A stretch of DNA of 64,000 bases, from assembly GCA_964388745.1 (NCBI GenBank), contig CAYMBP010000004.1:1-64000 (forward strand), given 5' to 3'. This document shows, in pieces, positions 26,979 through 34,676 of this stretch (positions within the stretch are counted from its first letter, which is position 1; each line of letters begins with the position of its first letter). Made by a program: the position numbers and the translations under genes. The DNA comes from CAYMBP01 sp964388745 (lineage in GTDB: Bacteria; Babelota; Babeliae; Babelales; RVW-14). Under the pieces are notes generated by a model that ran no database searches, was not told the origin of the DNA, and saw nothing but the letters and a program-made list of their open reading frames with translations.

Positions 26979-27839
26979 TTATCGATGGCACTTTTTGAGC
27001 TTATTGCTACATTTTTTCCATTTTTTTTTGTGGTATTTTTTCCATGGAAAAAGAGTATACATAACTTTTTTGAGTTTTGTTTTTTCTTTGCATAGATTTT
27101 TTAACGTCTCATCATCTTTATATTTTTTCTTTATTGCATATGCTTGTTGCTTAAGATGCAGGTAAATATATTTTTTTCCACTTTTAAGATTGAGGTCACT
27201 TTCACTCTGGTCTAGGTGCTGAGCTATTTTAAGTTTTAATGCTTTTTCTTTAGCATTAGAGTTTAATTTTAATGGTGTATTCCACATGCCGCTTTTAAGC
27301 TGCTTCCAAACTTCATCAAAGGTATAAGCTTGATAGGCCTTAAAATTAAAATTTTTGAACGAAAGTTCTGTTGATAGTAGCTCATCTTTTATTTGATTTT
27401 TTTCTTGAAGAAGTTTTTTAAGAGCTTTACCATCTTCCCTGTTGTAACTAGTGATGATGCTTAGCATAGAATCTTTGAGTCTATTTTTTTTATTTTTCCA
27501 CTCTTGATAATAGTAGTCACTGGTGAGACCAAGTTGGTTTACTCGAGCATTCCATAATGCTTCCCAAAGAACCGTTGCAGTTGGAGGAATTTGAGTATTA
27601 TCAAATTTTATACTAATTTTTTTTGCATTATTCCATTCTGGATTATCCTTGTAGTTGCAGTAACCATTTTTACTATTTTTTTTGTAATAGCAACGCTTTT
27701 TGCGGTTGTATCTGGAGGACTTATTCTTTTTTTTATGATGATGCCTCTGACCTTCGCTAGAGTGTTTACATAAAATTTTTTCAGGATTACTCATAAAAAA
27801 AGTTACAAGAAGGAGCAACTGTGATATTTTTTTATTCAT
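26979..27839 (-). CDS. Exported basic protein, unknown family
   Basis: The protein has 286 residues. A signal peptide (ISQLLLLVTFFMSNPEKILC) is followed by a His/Lys/Tyr/Cys-rich segment (about residues 28-66, including HHHKKK and KKRCYYKK). The rest is helical and Trp/Lys-rich, ending in a strongly basic tail (KKYHKKKWKKC). It resembles its neighbour in basic composition, so the two may be distant paralogues, but I cannot align them. AAAGGA is close to the ATG. The function is unknown. Confidence 0.67.
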   Translation of the reverse strand: MNKKISQLLLLVTFFMSNPEKILCKHSSEGQRHHHKKKNKSSRYNRKKRCYYKKNSKNGYCNYKDNPEWNNAKKISIKFDNTQIPPTATVLWEALWNARVNQLGLTSDYYYQEWKNKKNRLKDSMLSIITSYNREDGKALKKLLQEKNQIKDELLSTELSFKNFNFKAYQAYTFDEVWKQLKSGMWNTPLKLNSNAKEKALKLKIAQHLDQSESDLNLKSGKKYIYLHLKQQAYAIKKKYKDDETLKNLCKEKTKLKKVMYTLFPWKKYHKKKWKKCSNKLKKCHR

Positions 27840-28190
27840 TTTTTCCTTTCTTCCTACAAATTAAAAATAAAATTAGTCGAAGACATGTTGAAAAGACTGA
27901 CAATCCAGTTGACATCGAGGTCAAGCACTCAGGGACTTTTTGTTCGTTTGAGGCCCGATACTGCACGATGCAGCAAAAGGAGAGTGTAATCTTCTCAACT
28001 TGTCTTTCTACTTTTAAACTACATAAAAGTATTACAAAAAAACAATAATTTTGTGTTTTTATATAAAAGAGGTAGGTGTTTACAGCGTGAGAATTGTCTT
28101 AATCTTATTATATAAGAGCTCTAAGTATAATCTATTTTACACAAATATGGGGCTATTCCTCATTTAGATTTTTATGAGGTAGAAGGATGA
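27840..28190. other. Intergenic stretch with a locally GC-richer block
   Basis: About 350 bases between two exported-protein genes. From about 27878 to 27993 the composition is clearly less AT-rich than either flank, and an open frame runs through it on the minus strand with no start. A CTGCA-TGCAG hairpin is included. It may be an old gene piece or an RNA; nothing in it is recognised. Confidence 0.35.
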
Positions 28191-28263
28191 TATTGAGAAA
28201 AAAGATTGCAGCAATACAATCTTTTTTAGTTCTATTGTCATTTTTTACAAATAATCCCATATG
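28184..28263 (+). pseudogene. Possible remnant of an exported-protein gene
   Basis: On the plus strand an AAGGA site is followed by a tiny frame starting ATG or TTG that reads LRKKIAAIQSFLVLLSFF... and stops after about 25 residues. The sequence looks like a signal peptide with nothing after it. A terminator hairpin lies in the same bases, so the resemblance may be accidental. Confidence 0.2.
28198..28227 (-). terminator. Intrinsic terminator after the Gly/Tyr-rich exported protein
   Basis: AAAAAAGATTG (28198-28208) pairs with CAATCTTTTTT (28217-28227) around an eight-base loop. The sequence is near-symmetric and has T-runs on both strands. It lies 43 bases beyond the stop at 28271 on the minus strand. 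Confidence 0.65.
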
Positions 28264-28270
28264 AAAAGAG

Positions 28271-29512
28271 TTAGCTTGCAGTTGCTTCAGGAATAATAAG
28301 ACCTGAAACTTTTTTTAAGAGCTTGCTGACTTGGCTCCTTTTTTGAGACCACTCGGTTGGCATGTTATTGGCAAGTGTATTAAGTTGGACTTGTAATTTT
28401 TGTTTAATTTGAGCAAGTTCTTGATTATCTTTAGCAGTAGGATCTTTAAGATTATTGAGAGCTCTCTCTAGGCTATTTGATGAGGATTCTATATTTTTAA
28501 CAAGGCGAGATTCTTCTTGTTCAAAGAGGGATTTAAGCTTTTTATTTTCAATAAGATGTATTCCGTCATTTATAAGCATTGTCATTACTCGAGTGGCTGT
28601 AGGCTGATTTGGAGCTAGTGAAAAACGCACAAGGTAAGGGGTTGCTTTATTAAGCTGAGCAATAAGATTTTTGTTTTCTGCTGAAAAATATTTTTTTTCA
28701 GCTTCGGGAAGCTCGTTAAGTTGTCGCACATAGCTGGATAAGCCTGAGGCAAGGCTTTCAAATTTATTTTGACTTGGCCGTTGAAGTTCTTCATATGCCG
28801 TCAGTAAATCTTTTTCAGGAGATGAGCTTTTTGTCTTGGTACTGATAATAGCGATAATGGTTGATAGGTCGTGATTAAGCTTTTTTACTATTTGTTGCAG
28901 TTGGTTTTCTTTTATCTCTTTTTCATCATTACTTTTACTCTTTTTATTCTTATTTTTTGAGGTATAGCCTGGTGATGAAGGAGTGGTATTTGTTTTTTTT
29001 GTTTGAGGGGTTTGAATATTTTTGTTTTTTGATTGAGATGATTGTTGAAGTGGTTGTTTATTGAAAGCAGAGGAGTGTTCCTGATAAGGGCTTCGGCCAA
29101 AACCTCGATTAGATGAAGAAGGGCGTCCACCACCAAAGGGTGAGTAACTTCCATAGCTGCTACGACCATGTCCGTATGAAGAGCCATATCCGCGTCCATA
29201 TGAAGGCCTTCGTCCACTGCTGCGATTTCCAACAGAAGCACCTCTACTTTTGAGTCCTCCAGCCCCTACACGTTTTTGTTTTTGAGCTGCACTATCTTCT
29301 TGTTGCTTGATTCGTTTTTTTTCCGCCTCTATCGCTTGTATTGTGATTTTATCATTGCGAAGAGCGCTAAGTCGGCTAGTAATTGAATTGAGAGGTTGTA
29401 GTGCTCGCTCTGTCTCTTGTTCATAGGCACTTACTAAAGGCTTTTGTGGTTGAGGTGATAATGTATAAACTATCGTATTTGTCATAAGAGCGATAATAAA
29501 AAGTAATGACAT
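28271..29512 (-). CDS. Exported protein with Gly/Ser/Tyr/Arg-rich low-complexity region
   Basis: The protein has 413 residues. The N-terminus (MSLLFIIALMTNTIVYT) is a short signal peptide without the usual positive charges. Residues about 82-150 are a low-complexity segment built from Gly, Ser, Tyr, Arg and Phe (RGYGSSYGHGRSSYGSY and similar), like the disordered RGG/prion-like regions of eukaryotic RNA-binding proteins. A Gln/Lys/Thr-rich stretch follows. The C-terminal half is helical and charged. AAGGA lies seven bases upstream. The gene is 15 bases from its upstream neighbour. The function is unknown. Confidence 0.7.
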   Translation of the reverse strand: MSLLFIIALMTNTIVYTLSPQPQKPLVSAYEQETERALQPLNSITSRLSALRNDKITIQAIEAEKKRIKQQEDSAAQKQKRVGAGGLKSRGASVGNRSSGRRPSYGRGYGSSYGHGRSSYGSYSPFGGGRPSSSNRGFGRSPYQEHSSAFNKQPLQQSSQSKNKNIQTPQTKKTNTTPSSPGYTSKNKNKKSKSNDEKEIKENQLQQIVKKLNHDLSTIIAIISTKTKSSSPEKDLLTAYEELQRPSQNKFESLASGLSSYVRQLNELPEAEKKYFSAENKNLIAQLNKATPYLVRFSLAPNQPTATRVMTMLINDGIHLIENKKLKSLFEQEESRLVKNIESSSNSLERALNNLKDPTAKDNQELAQIKQKLQVQLNTLANNMPTEWSQKRSQVSKLLKKVSGLIIPEATAS

Positions 29513-29527
29513 ACAATATTCCTTTTT

Positions 29528-30334
29528 CTAGTATCCGCGGGGTGACCGATCGATTTTTTTCTGACGAATAGATGTGCGTCGTTCGATTGTACTCATTTGA
29601 TCAAGTTTGGGGAGTGGAACTTTTATTTTTTTGAGTTGTTTATATGAGTCTTTGATATCTTGCTGTTTTATTGATGGTATTTTTTGTACCACTTTGCTTA
29701 GACTTTCAAACAATCCATAGATATCTTTTCTTAAAGAGACTCTCTCTTTATCTGATGAAAAAAAGGTTGTAAGATAGGCATTATGACTTGAAATTAACTC
29801 ATATTCACTCTCAAATGTGTCGATATGCTGTTTGTAGCTTTGTTCAAATCGATCTTTAAAGCTCTGTGAAAAGACATCTCCTATAATAGCTGATTCGATA
29901 GTTCGCAGGTGCTCAACAAGATTACCCATGTGGTAATGATATGCATGTTTTTTTAAGGAGGGTATTTCCTCTAATGTTTGCTTTGAATTTGAGCCTGTTT
30001 CTTTATTTGAAAGAGAATCAAGAAAGTTTGACTTTAGGTCATTTTTTTGAATTTTTACAGTCTGTTGAGGTAAAACAGTTTGAGGGATTTCATTGTTAGG
30101 AGGTGACCAGGTTGGTTCAGGAGAAGGGCTTTGCTGCTCTTTACGAAGCTCTTGCTCAAGTTCATTTTCTAATTCTTTAACAAATTCTCCAAAATCAAAA
30201 TTTTCTCCAAACAGAGAGCCAAATGAAAAGGGGTCTTCGTTACCTTTAATCAAAGACTGTGTAAGAAGCATAGTTGTAATCAGTGCACAAAAAGAGATAA
30301 TAATATTTTTATTACGGCGTAAAAGAGAGTTCAT
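29528..30334 (-). CDS. Exported protein with FG/DPF-rich N-terminal segment
   Basis: I use ATG 30334 (268 residues) since GAGGAG lies five bases upstream; a longer frame begins at 30361. The signal peptide or anchor is NIIISFCALITTMLLTQSLI. The mature N-terminus is unusually rich in Phe-Gly and acidic residues (DPFSFGSLFGENFDFGEF), followed by a Pro/Gln-rich linker and a helical C-terminal part ending in a basic tail. It is the first gene of the eight-gene minus-strand series. I recognise no family. Confidence 0.68.
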   Translation of the reverse strand: MNSLLRRNKNIIISFCALITTMLLTQSLIKGNEDPFSFGSLFGENFDFGEFVKELENELEQELRKEQQSPSPEPTWSPPNNEIPQTVLPQQTVKIQKNDLKSNFLDSLSNKETGSNSKQTLEEIPSLKKHAYHYHMGNLVEHLRTIESAIIGDVFSQSFKDRFEQSYKQHIDTFESEYELISSHNAYLTTFFSSDKERVSLRKDIYGLFESLSKVVQKIPSIKQQDIKDSYKQLKKIKVPLPKLDQMSTIERRTSIRQKKIDRSPRGY

Positions 30335-30476
30335 AGTGACTCCTCTTGTTTTTCCCCCCAAGGGTATGTTATTCCTTAAAACATGTAACGTATCTTTGTA
30401 ACATCATAAAAGAGTGGTGAACGGATAATCAAGTCTATGAAAAATTGGTCTGTTTAGCATGGCAAGGATTGTTTTT

Positions 30477-30683
30477 ATGGTATCACATAATAAGTATCAA
30501 AACAAAAGGGGGTGGATTTTGTATGAACTTGCAGTGAGCATAGCAATTTTATCTTTTATGACAATAAGTATTATTTCTATGATAGGTTGTATAGAGATGC
30601 TATTTCAACAACAAAAGATGATTATTCATAGAACGGAGCTTACGCATGAAAAGCAAAAAAAGGAAGGGGTCAAGCCTTATTGA
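30477..30683 (+). CDS. Type II/IV prepilin-like protein (minor pseudopilin)
   Basis: This small protein of about 68 residues has a prepilin signal: a basic leader ending KRG, then WILYELAVSIAILSFM with Glu at +5, as needed for cleavage and N-methylation by prepilin peptidase. Only about 35 residues follow the hydrophobic helix, which is short for a pilin. AAGGA lies eight bases before ATG 30477, which I prefer over ATG 30459. It overlaps the next prepilin gene by 38 bases. It could be a GspI-like subunit; the exact identity is uncertain. Confidence 0.72.
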   Translation: MVSHNKYQNKRGWILYELAVSIAILSFMTISIISMIGCIEMLFQQQKMIIHRTELTHEKQKKEGVKPY

Positions 30684-31143
30684 GTTATTTGTTGGTCTAG
30701 CAGGAGCTGTCAGCCTTTCGTTAATGCTTTGTCATTTGATTGTTTTTATTATGCAATATATCAAAGTTTCTCATCAAAAGGATAGTGAGCTTGATGCGCT
30801 TCTTGTTATTGATAGTCTCAAACGAGACCTGATAAGTGCTGTTCCCGCTCTTTCGATTAGCCAGCAAGGAGTATTCTGTTTACATGTTCTTGATTCAAAA
30901 AAAAGACCTATTGAAAAATTTATTAAGTGGGGGTGCAATGAATCAGGTCTTTTTCGCAAAGAGGGGAATTTCGATAGAAAAAAAGACTCTTTTTATGCCA
31001 ACTCAACAATTATGATGCGTTGTCCTATTACTTCATTGAGTATCAGTTTTAGTGATGGGAAAAGGGCACTTTGTTCTATTAATTATACAATTAGAGGTAA
31101 TCAATATCAGACGAACACTTATATACTTAATAAAATTTTTTAA
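30646..31143 (+). CDS. Prepilin-like protein (minor pseudopilin, GspJ-like)
   Basis: The protein has 165 residues. The leader KSKKRKG is followed by SSLIELFVGLAGAVSLSL with Glu at +5, the class III signal. The globular part has alternating strands and two Cys residues. GGAG lies seven bases upstream. It overlaps the preceding prepilin gene and precedes another, which is the usual arrangement of minor pseudopilins that form the tip of a type II secretion pseudopilus. The GspJ label is from position and size only. Confidence 0.7.
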   Translation: MKSKKRKGSSLIELFVGLAGAVSLSLMLCHLIVFIMQYIKVSHQKDSELDALLVIDSLKRDLISAVPALSISQQGVFCLHVLDSKKRPIEKFIKWGCNESGLFRKEGNFDRKKDSFYANSTIMMRCPITSLSISFSDGKRALCSINYTIRGNQYQTNTYILNKIF

Positions 31144-31155
31144 AAGAGAGCAGCT

Positions 31156-31587
31156 ATGATTCAACGTGATGGTTTTTGCGTAGTGCTTGTTTTGCTTTCA
31201 ATAACAATAATGATGGTGTTGTTAATGCATGTTTGGGCACGACAATCATTGTCCATGTTGCTTTTACAGCATAGAGAATGTTTTTATGAAAAAAGGGACC
31301 TTCTTGCTAATGCGCTTTCTGTTGCCTGTAGACAATTAAAAAATAGGCAAGATCATGATGATCCTGGTCAGATTTCATTTATTACCAGTGATAAGGCACA
31401 AGTAAACGGAAGGAATTTTCAAGTGACAACGTTGTTAAAGCTTGATGAAAAAAAGAAAGATCTTTATCTACTTAATATTGAATGCAAGGATAACGCTGGT
31501 AAAGAATTATCCTTGTCTGGCTTTTTATTACGAAGGGCTGATCATGTTATTGCTGATTACATTACTCTCAGGCCTGGCATACGGTAG
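31156..31587 (+). CDS. Prepilin-like protein without Glu5 (GspK-like)
   Basis: The protein has 143 residues. The leader MIQRDG is followed by a hydrophobic segment FCVVLVLLSITIMMVLLM. Position +5 is Leu, not Glu; among pseudopilins GspK is the known exception to Glu5, and this is the third gene in the row, which fits. It is much shorter than typical GspK (about 300). The end overlaps the start of lnt by 44 bases, so all four genes probably form one operon. Confidence 0.62.
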   Translation: MIQRDGFCVVLVLLSITIMMVLLMHVWARQSLSMLLLQHRECFYEKRDLLANALSVACRQLKNRQDHDDPGQISFITSDKAQVNGRNFQVTTLLKLDEKKKDLYLLNIECKDNAGKELSLSGFLLRRADHVIADYITLRPGIR

Positions 31588-32815
31588 CGCATTTGTTTTT
31601 CCCTATCTTCTTGGGTGGCTTGTTTTGCCATCATTAACAGCAGTATGCCTTGTTTTATACTTTTGTATTTGTTCATCAGAGTCATTATTCAAAATTAGCT
31701 TACTTGGCCTTGCTTGGGGTTGGGCCGCTTATGCTGTTTCACACTATTGGACTTTTTTTGTTGTGATTGATAATAGTACGGTTACCACTCCTTATGCCTT
31801 TGGATTAACCATAATAATGGCATTTGTTATGTCGCTTAGCGTTGTACTTTGGTGGTTTATTACTGGACTTCTTGCAAGGCTTTCTTCGTCACATTTTTTT
31901 TATGGTATTCTTATTTTGGTAACATCTTACGGATACTTTTTATTAATGAATCAAAAGGGCGGAATTATTATGGGACAAGATTGTGGCTATCCACTCTTTT
32001 CACCCGCAGTGCCCTTGTCTGCCTATCCTTTATTTCTTAGTTGTGTTAGGCATCTGAGTTCTGCTACAGCTCCAGGGCATTACATGAGCAATAAACAACA
32101 TAAATTGAATATTGAATTTAAACATCTTAAGCCTGTTATTAATAAGCGAACGGAGCAGAAACTTAAACATCTTCAATCAAAGCAGGGGTGTGGGCAAGGG
32201 ATATACCTTGTTTTGCAAGAATTAACTAAAACAATAGATCCCAATAAAAAGACAATTATTGTCTCGCCTGAAAGTTCTTTTCCTCATTGCCTGAATGAAG
32301 CTCATGATCACCACGAATTGTGGTCAAACGGATTTCCGTCAAATGCACACTTACTTATTGGATCCCAACATCGCAGCAATAAAAAAGGAAAAAGGACTCA
32401 AGCAATTTATCATATGACAAACGGTCGCATAACTGATTTTTATGTAAAAAAACATTTAATGCCTTTTGGAGAAACTCCTCCACCTTGGTTTATCGCACAA
32501 TTTTTACAAGAAAAATGGTTTGGACAGACAGAATGGATGGAGCGTAATGATTGCCAAGGAGTTCATACTTTTTCTGTTGAAGGAATAACAATAATTCCTC
32601 AGGTATGTTCAGAATTTTTGGCTTGCAATAGCCGCGCACATTTTTTTCCTTGGCGGATTAGGCAATCTGAAAATCCAACGTTTATTTTATTTTTTGTTAA
32701 TGATAGCTGGTTTAGAGATTCTTTCAATGATATTTTAAAATTATATGCGGCTCTTCGCCAAGCATGGATTGGCATTCCTGTTATTTATATTGGACATGAT
32801 GATCTTATTCAATAA
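31544..32815 (+). CDS. lnt: Apolipoprotein N-acyltransferase, short form
   Basis: Lnt adds the third acyl chain to lipoproteins in the inner membrane. The protein of 423 residues from ATG 31544 (AAGGG six bases upstream) has several membrane helices over the first 140 residues. A nitrilase-type domain follows, with the catalytic triad E243 (SPESSFP), K303 (VKKHLMPFG) and C355 (QVCSEF). The usual Lnt is about 500 residues and ends in a last membrane segment; here the protein stops at GHDDLIQ soon after the nitrilase fold, without that helix. The start overlaps the last prepilin gene. It works with the LolC/E-like permease and a lipoprotein elsewhere in the window. Confidence 0.88.
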   Translation: MLLLITLLSGLAYGSAFVFPYLLGWLVLPSLTAVCLVLYFCICSSESLFKISLLGLAWGWAAYAVSHYWTFFVVIDNSTVTTPYAFGLTIIMAFVMSLSVVLWWFITGLLARLSSSHFFYGILILVTSYGYFLLMNQKGGIIMGQDCGYPLFSPAVPLSAYPLFLSCVRHLSSATAPGHYMSNKQHKLNIEFKHLKPVINKRTEQKLKHLQSKQGCGQGIYLVLQELTKTIDPNKKTIIVSPESSFPHCLNEAHDHHELWSNGFPSNAHLLIGSQHRSNKKGKRTQAIYHMTNGRITDFYVKKHLMPFGETPPPWFIAQFLQEKWFGQTEWMERNDCQGVHTFSVEGITIIPQVCSEFLACNSRAHFFPWRIRQSENPTFILFFVNDSWFRDSFNDILKLYAALRQAWIGIPVIYIGHDDLIQ

Positions 32816-32841
32816 TTATAAAAGCTATAGAAAAGGTGAGT

Positions 32842-34062
32842 ATGAAAATATTTTTACTATTTATATCATTAATTGGATTAATGCATAATCTTGCTTATAC
32901 AATGAAAATAAAAAAAAGAATTCGCTGGGCTGATGAAATAGGCTATTATGAAGGAGATAATGTGGATTGTCCTCGTGATATAGAGGAGGTCATAACCAAG
33001 AATGAAAGGGCTCTAAATTCTTTAATCAAAAGTTATTTAAGAATTCGATTGATGTTACCAAGCATATGCTCTCTATTGCCTGATGATTATACAAAAAGCA
33101 TTATAGGTAAAATTTTATATAATGACGAGCACAATGAAGAAAGCTTAGCTTATTGTAAAAAAGAGTGGCATTTAATGTATCAAAGAGCAGAAGGAGCTTT
33201 AATGTTCAATATGCTTACCAACCTTCAAGAGAAATATCAATTGACTGAGGAACTTAATCTCCAATTAAAAGATATTTACGGACAATTATCTTTGCTTAAA
33301 GAAAGTGTTGAATACACATGCAAAGCATTATATGGTGATATGCCTTTTTATGAGGAAATTTATGAAGAAATTTATGAAGAGCATTCATTACTTAAGGCAT
33401 ATATAAGGGAAGTAAAATATCTTGTGTCAACATATAAAGAAGATCCATGGAGTTATCTTAATAAAACAGATAAGGGTGCACAATTGGCATGTCATTATGC
33501 TCAGTATAAAAATAAAATAACAGGAGAAGGAATATCTAGTGGAGTATTTATTGGAAAAAAACTTTTTCCAATAACCGCTTCTGTGATTGCTGATATTCAT
33601 GTTAAACATATTTTTGACGTACTTTTTGCCCCTTTTGAAGTAGAGTATTATGAAGGGCTAAGTGGATGCGGATATCGTAGTAAGTGGAAGTTTGATGAAA
33701 AATTTATAGAAAAACTTGAAATCATTGAAATGTCAATTGATGATTTTACAAGTTATGCTCTTTTTTTTAAACAAATTTATTATATACTCCATGCAAGAAA
33801 AGACTCTTGTGAGCAATCGGAAAGGTTGCTATTATCATTTGATGCATTTTGGAAAAAAGTTTGTGATCTAGCGAATAATGTCGATTTTAGGCATTACAAG
33901 GAGCATTTTTCAGCTATAATAACATTCAAAAAAAAGATGCTCGAAGAAAAAAAGCTTATAGATGCTATTTTAGAAAAAGAAGAGCAAATTTATAGCAATA
34001 TAAGGCCTGAAGAAAATTTTATAAAGGCTGTTTGGAGAGATGTTAAAGCCCTTGTTTTCTGA
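32842..34062 (+). CDS. Exported protein with an RVxF-like motif, unknown family
   Basis: ATG 32842 gives 406 residues with a signal peptide (MKIFLLFISLIGLMHNLAY). Right after it is KKRIRWADEIG (residues 24-34), which fits the RVxF docking consensus for eukaryotic protein phosphatase 1 and is followed by acidic residues as in real PP1 partners. The body is helical and rich in Tyr, Glu and Lys, with a short tandem EEIYEEIYEE. I know no family. AAGG lies five to eight bases upstream; a GTG six bases earlier is less likely. It is 26 bases after lnt. The motif is short, so the match may be chance. Confidence 0.68.
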   Translation: MKIFLLFISLIGLMHNLAYTMKIKKRIRWADEIGYYEGDNVDCPRDIEEVITKNERALNSLIKSYLRIRLMLPSICSLLPDDYTKSIIGKILYNDEHNEESLAYCKKEWHLMYQRAEGALMFNMLTNLQEKYQLTEELNLQLKDIYGQLSLLKESVEYTCKALYGDMPFYEEIYEEIYEEHSLLKAYIREVKYLVSTYKEDPWSYLNKTDKGAQLACHYAQYKNKITGEGISSGVFIGKKLFPITASVIADIHVKHIFDVLFAPFEVEYYEGLSGCGYRSKWKFDEKFIEKLEIIEMSIDDFTSYALFFKQIYYILHARKDSCEQSERLLLSFDAFWKKVCDLANNVDFRHYKEHFSAIITFKKKMLEEKKLIDAILEKEEQIYSNIRPEENFIKAVWRDVKALVF

Positions 34063-34146
34063 TTAACCTTGAAATCGAGAGGTTTCAATATCAAGTAAAA
34101 AAAGTTTTATTTCAAAAAAGGACTCTATTTTTTTATGGATCCTCTT

Positions 34147-34154
34147 GTTATACT
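34147..34154 (+). promoter_or_regulatory. Extended -10 promoter upstream of rplI
   Basis: TGT followed by TATACT (34149-34154), about 65 bases before the rplI start, has the extended -10 form. No -35 is evident. The same TATACT box appears before proS, the lipoprotein gene and the exported protease gene. Confidence 0.45.
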
Positions 34155-34217
34155 AGCAAATATGCAGCTTTTAACTGCTAGTTTTAATCAAATGGATGCT
34201 ATATGAAAGGGTTAATT

Positions 34218-34661
34218 TTGAAAGTATACATGCTTAAAGATATAGAAAAAATTGGAATGGCTGGTCAGATTATTAATGTTTCTGATGGTTATGCTAAAAA
34301 CTACCTTTTGCCAAGAAATCTTGCAAAAGAAGTTAAAAAAGGTGAAGAAAGTTTTTTTAAAGCTCGCGAGCAAAAAGAAGTTGTAAAAAAAGAAGTTTTA
34401 GGAAGCAAAATTGCTATGCTTGCAGAGCGTATTAAAAATATGCGCCTTACAATTAAAGAAAAAACTCATGATAATGGCAAACTTTATGGTGCTGTGGGAG
34501 CTGATGAAGTTGTTGAGTTATTAAAAAATAAAGAAGTGAGTATCAGTAAAAAGCAAGTAGAGTTTGAAAAAGCAATTAAAGAAGTTGGTGATCATAAAGT
34601 GATTATTCGCTTAACATCAAAGCTTAAGCCTCAGCTGTCACTCACCGTTGTTGCAAAGTAA
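34218..34661 (+). CDS. rplI: 50S ribosomal protein L9
   Basis: L9 binds 23S rRNA and spans the L1 stalk region. The N-terminal domain matches the family: KVYMLKDIEKIGMAG, then NYLLPRNLAKE. A long connecting helix and a C-terminal domain (KLYGAVGADEVV) follow. TTG 34218 gives the standard L9 N-terminus (MKVYMLKD) and has AAAGGG six bases upstream, so I prefer it. An ATG at 34203 would add five residues. Length is about 147 residues, normal for L9. It heads an operon with dnaB and ruvC. Confidence 0.92.
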   Translation: MKVYMLKDIEKIGMAGQIINVSDGYAKNYLLPRNLAKEVKKGEESFFKAREQKEVVKKEVLGSKIAMLAERIKNMRLTIKEKTHDNGKLYGAVGADEVVELLKNKEVSISKKQVEFEKAIKEVGDHKVIIRLTSKLKPQLSLTVVAK

Positions 34662-34676
34662 GGGTTAAAAAAAAAT

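Noticed and set aside
34065..34100. Terminator after the exported RVxF protein gene
   Set aside because: TTGAAATC/GGTTTCAA can form a weak stem, but no T-run follows.
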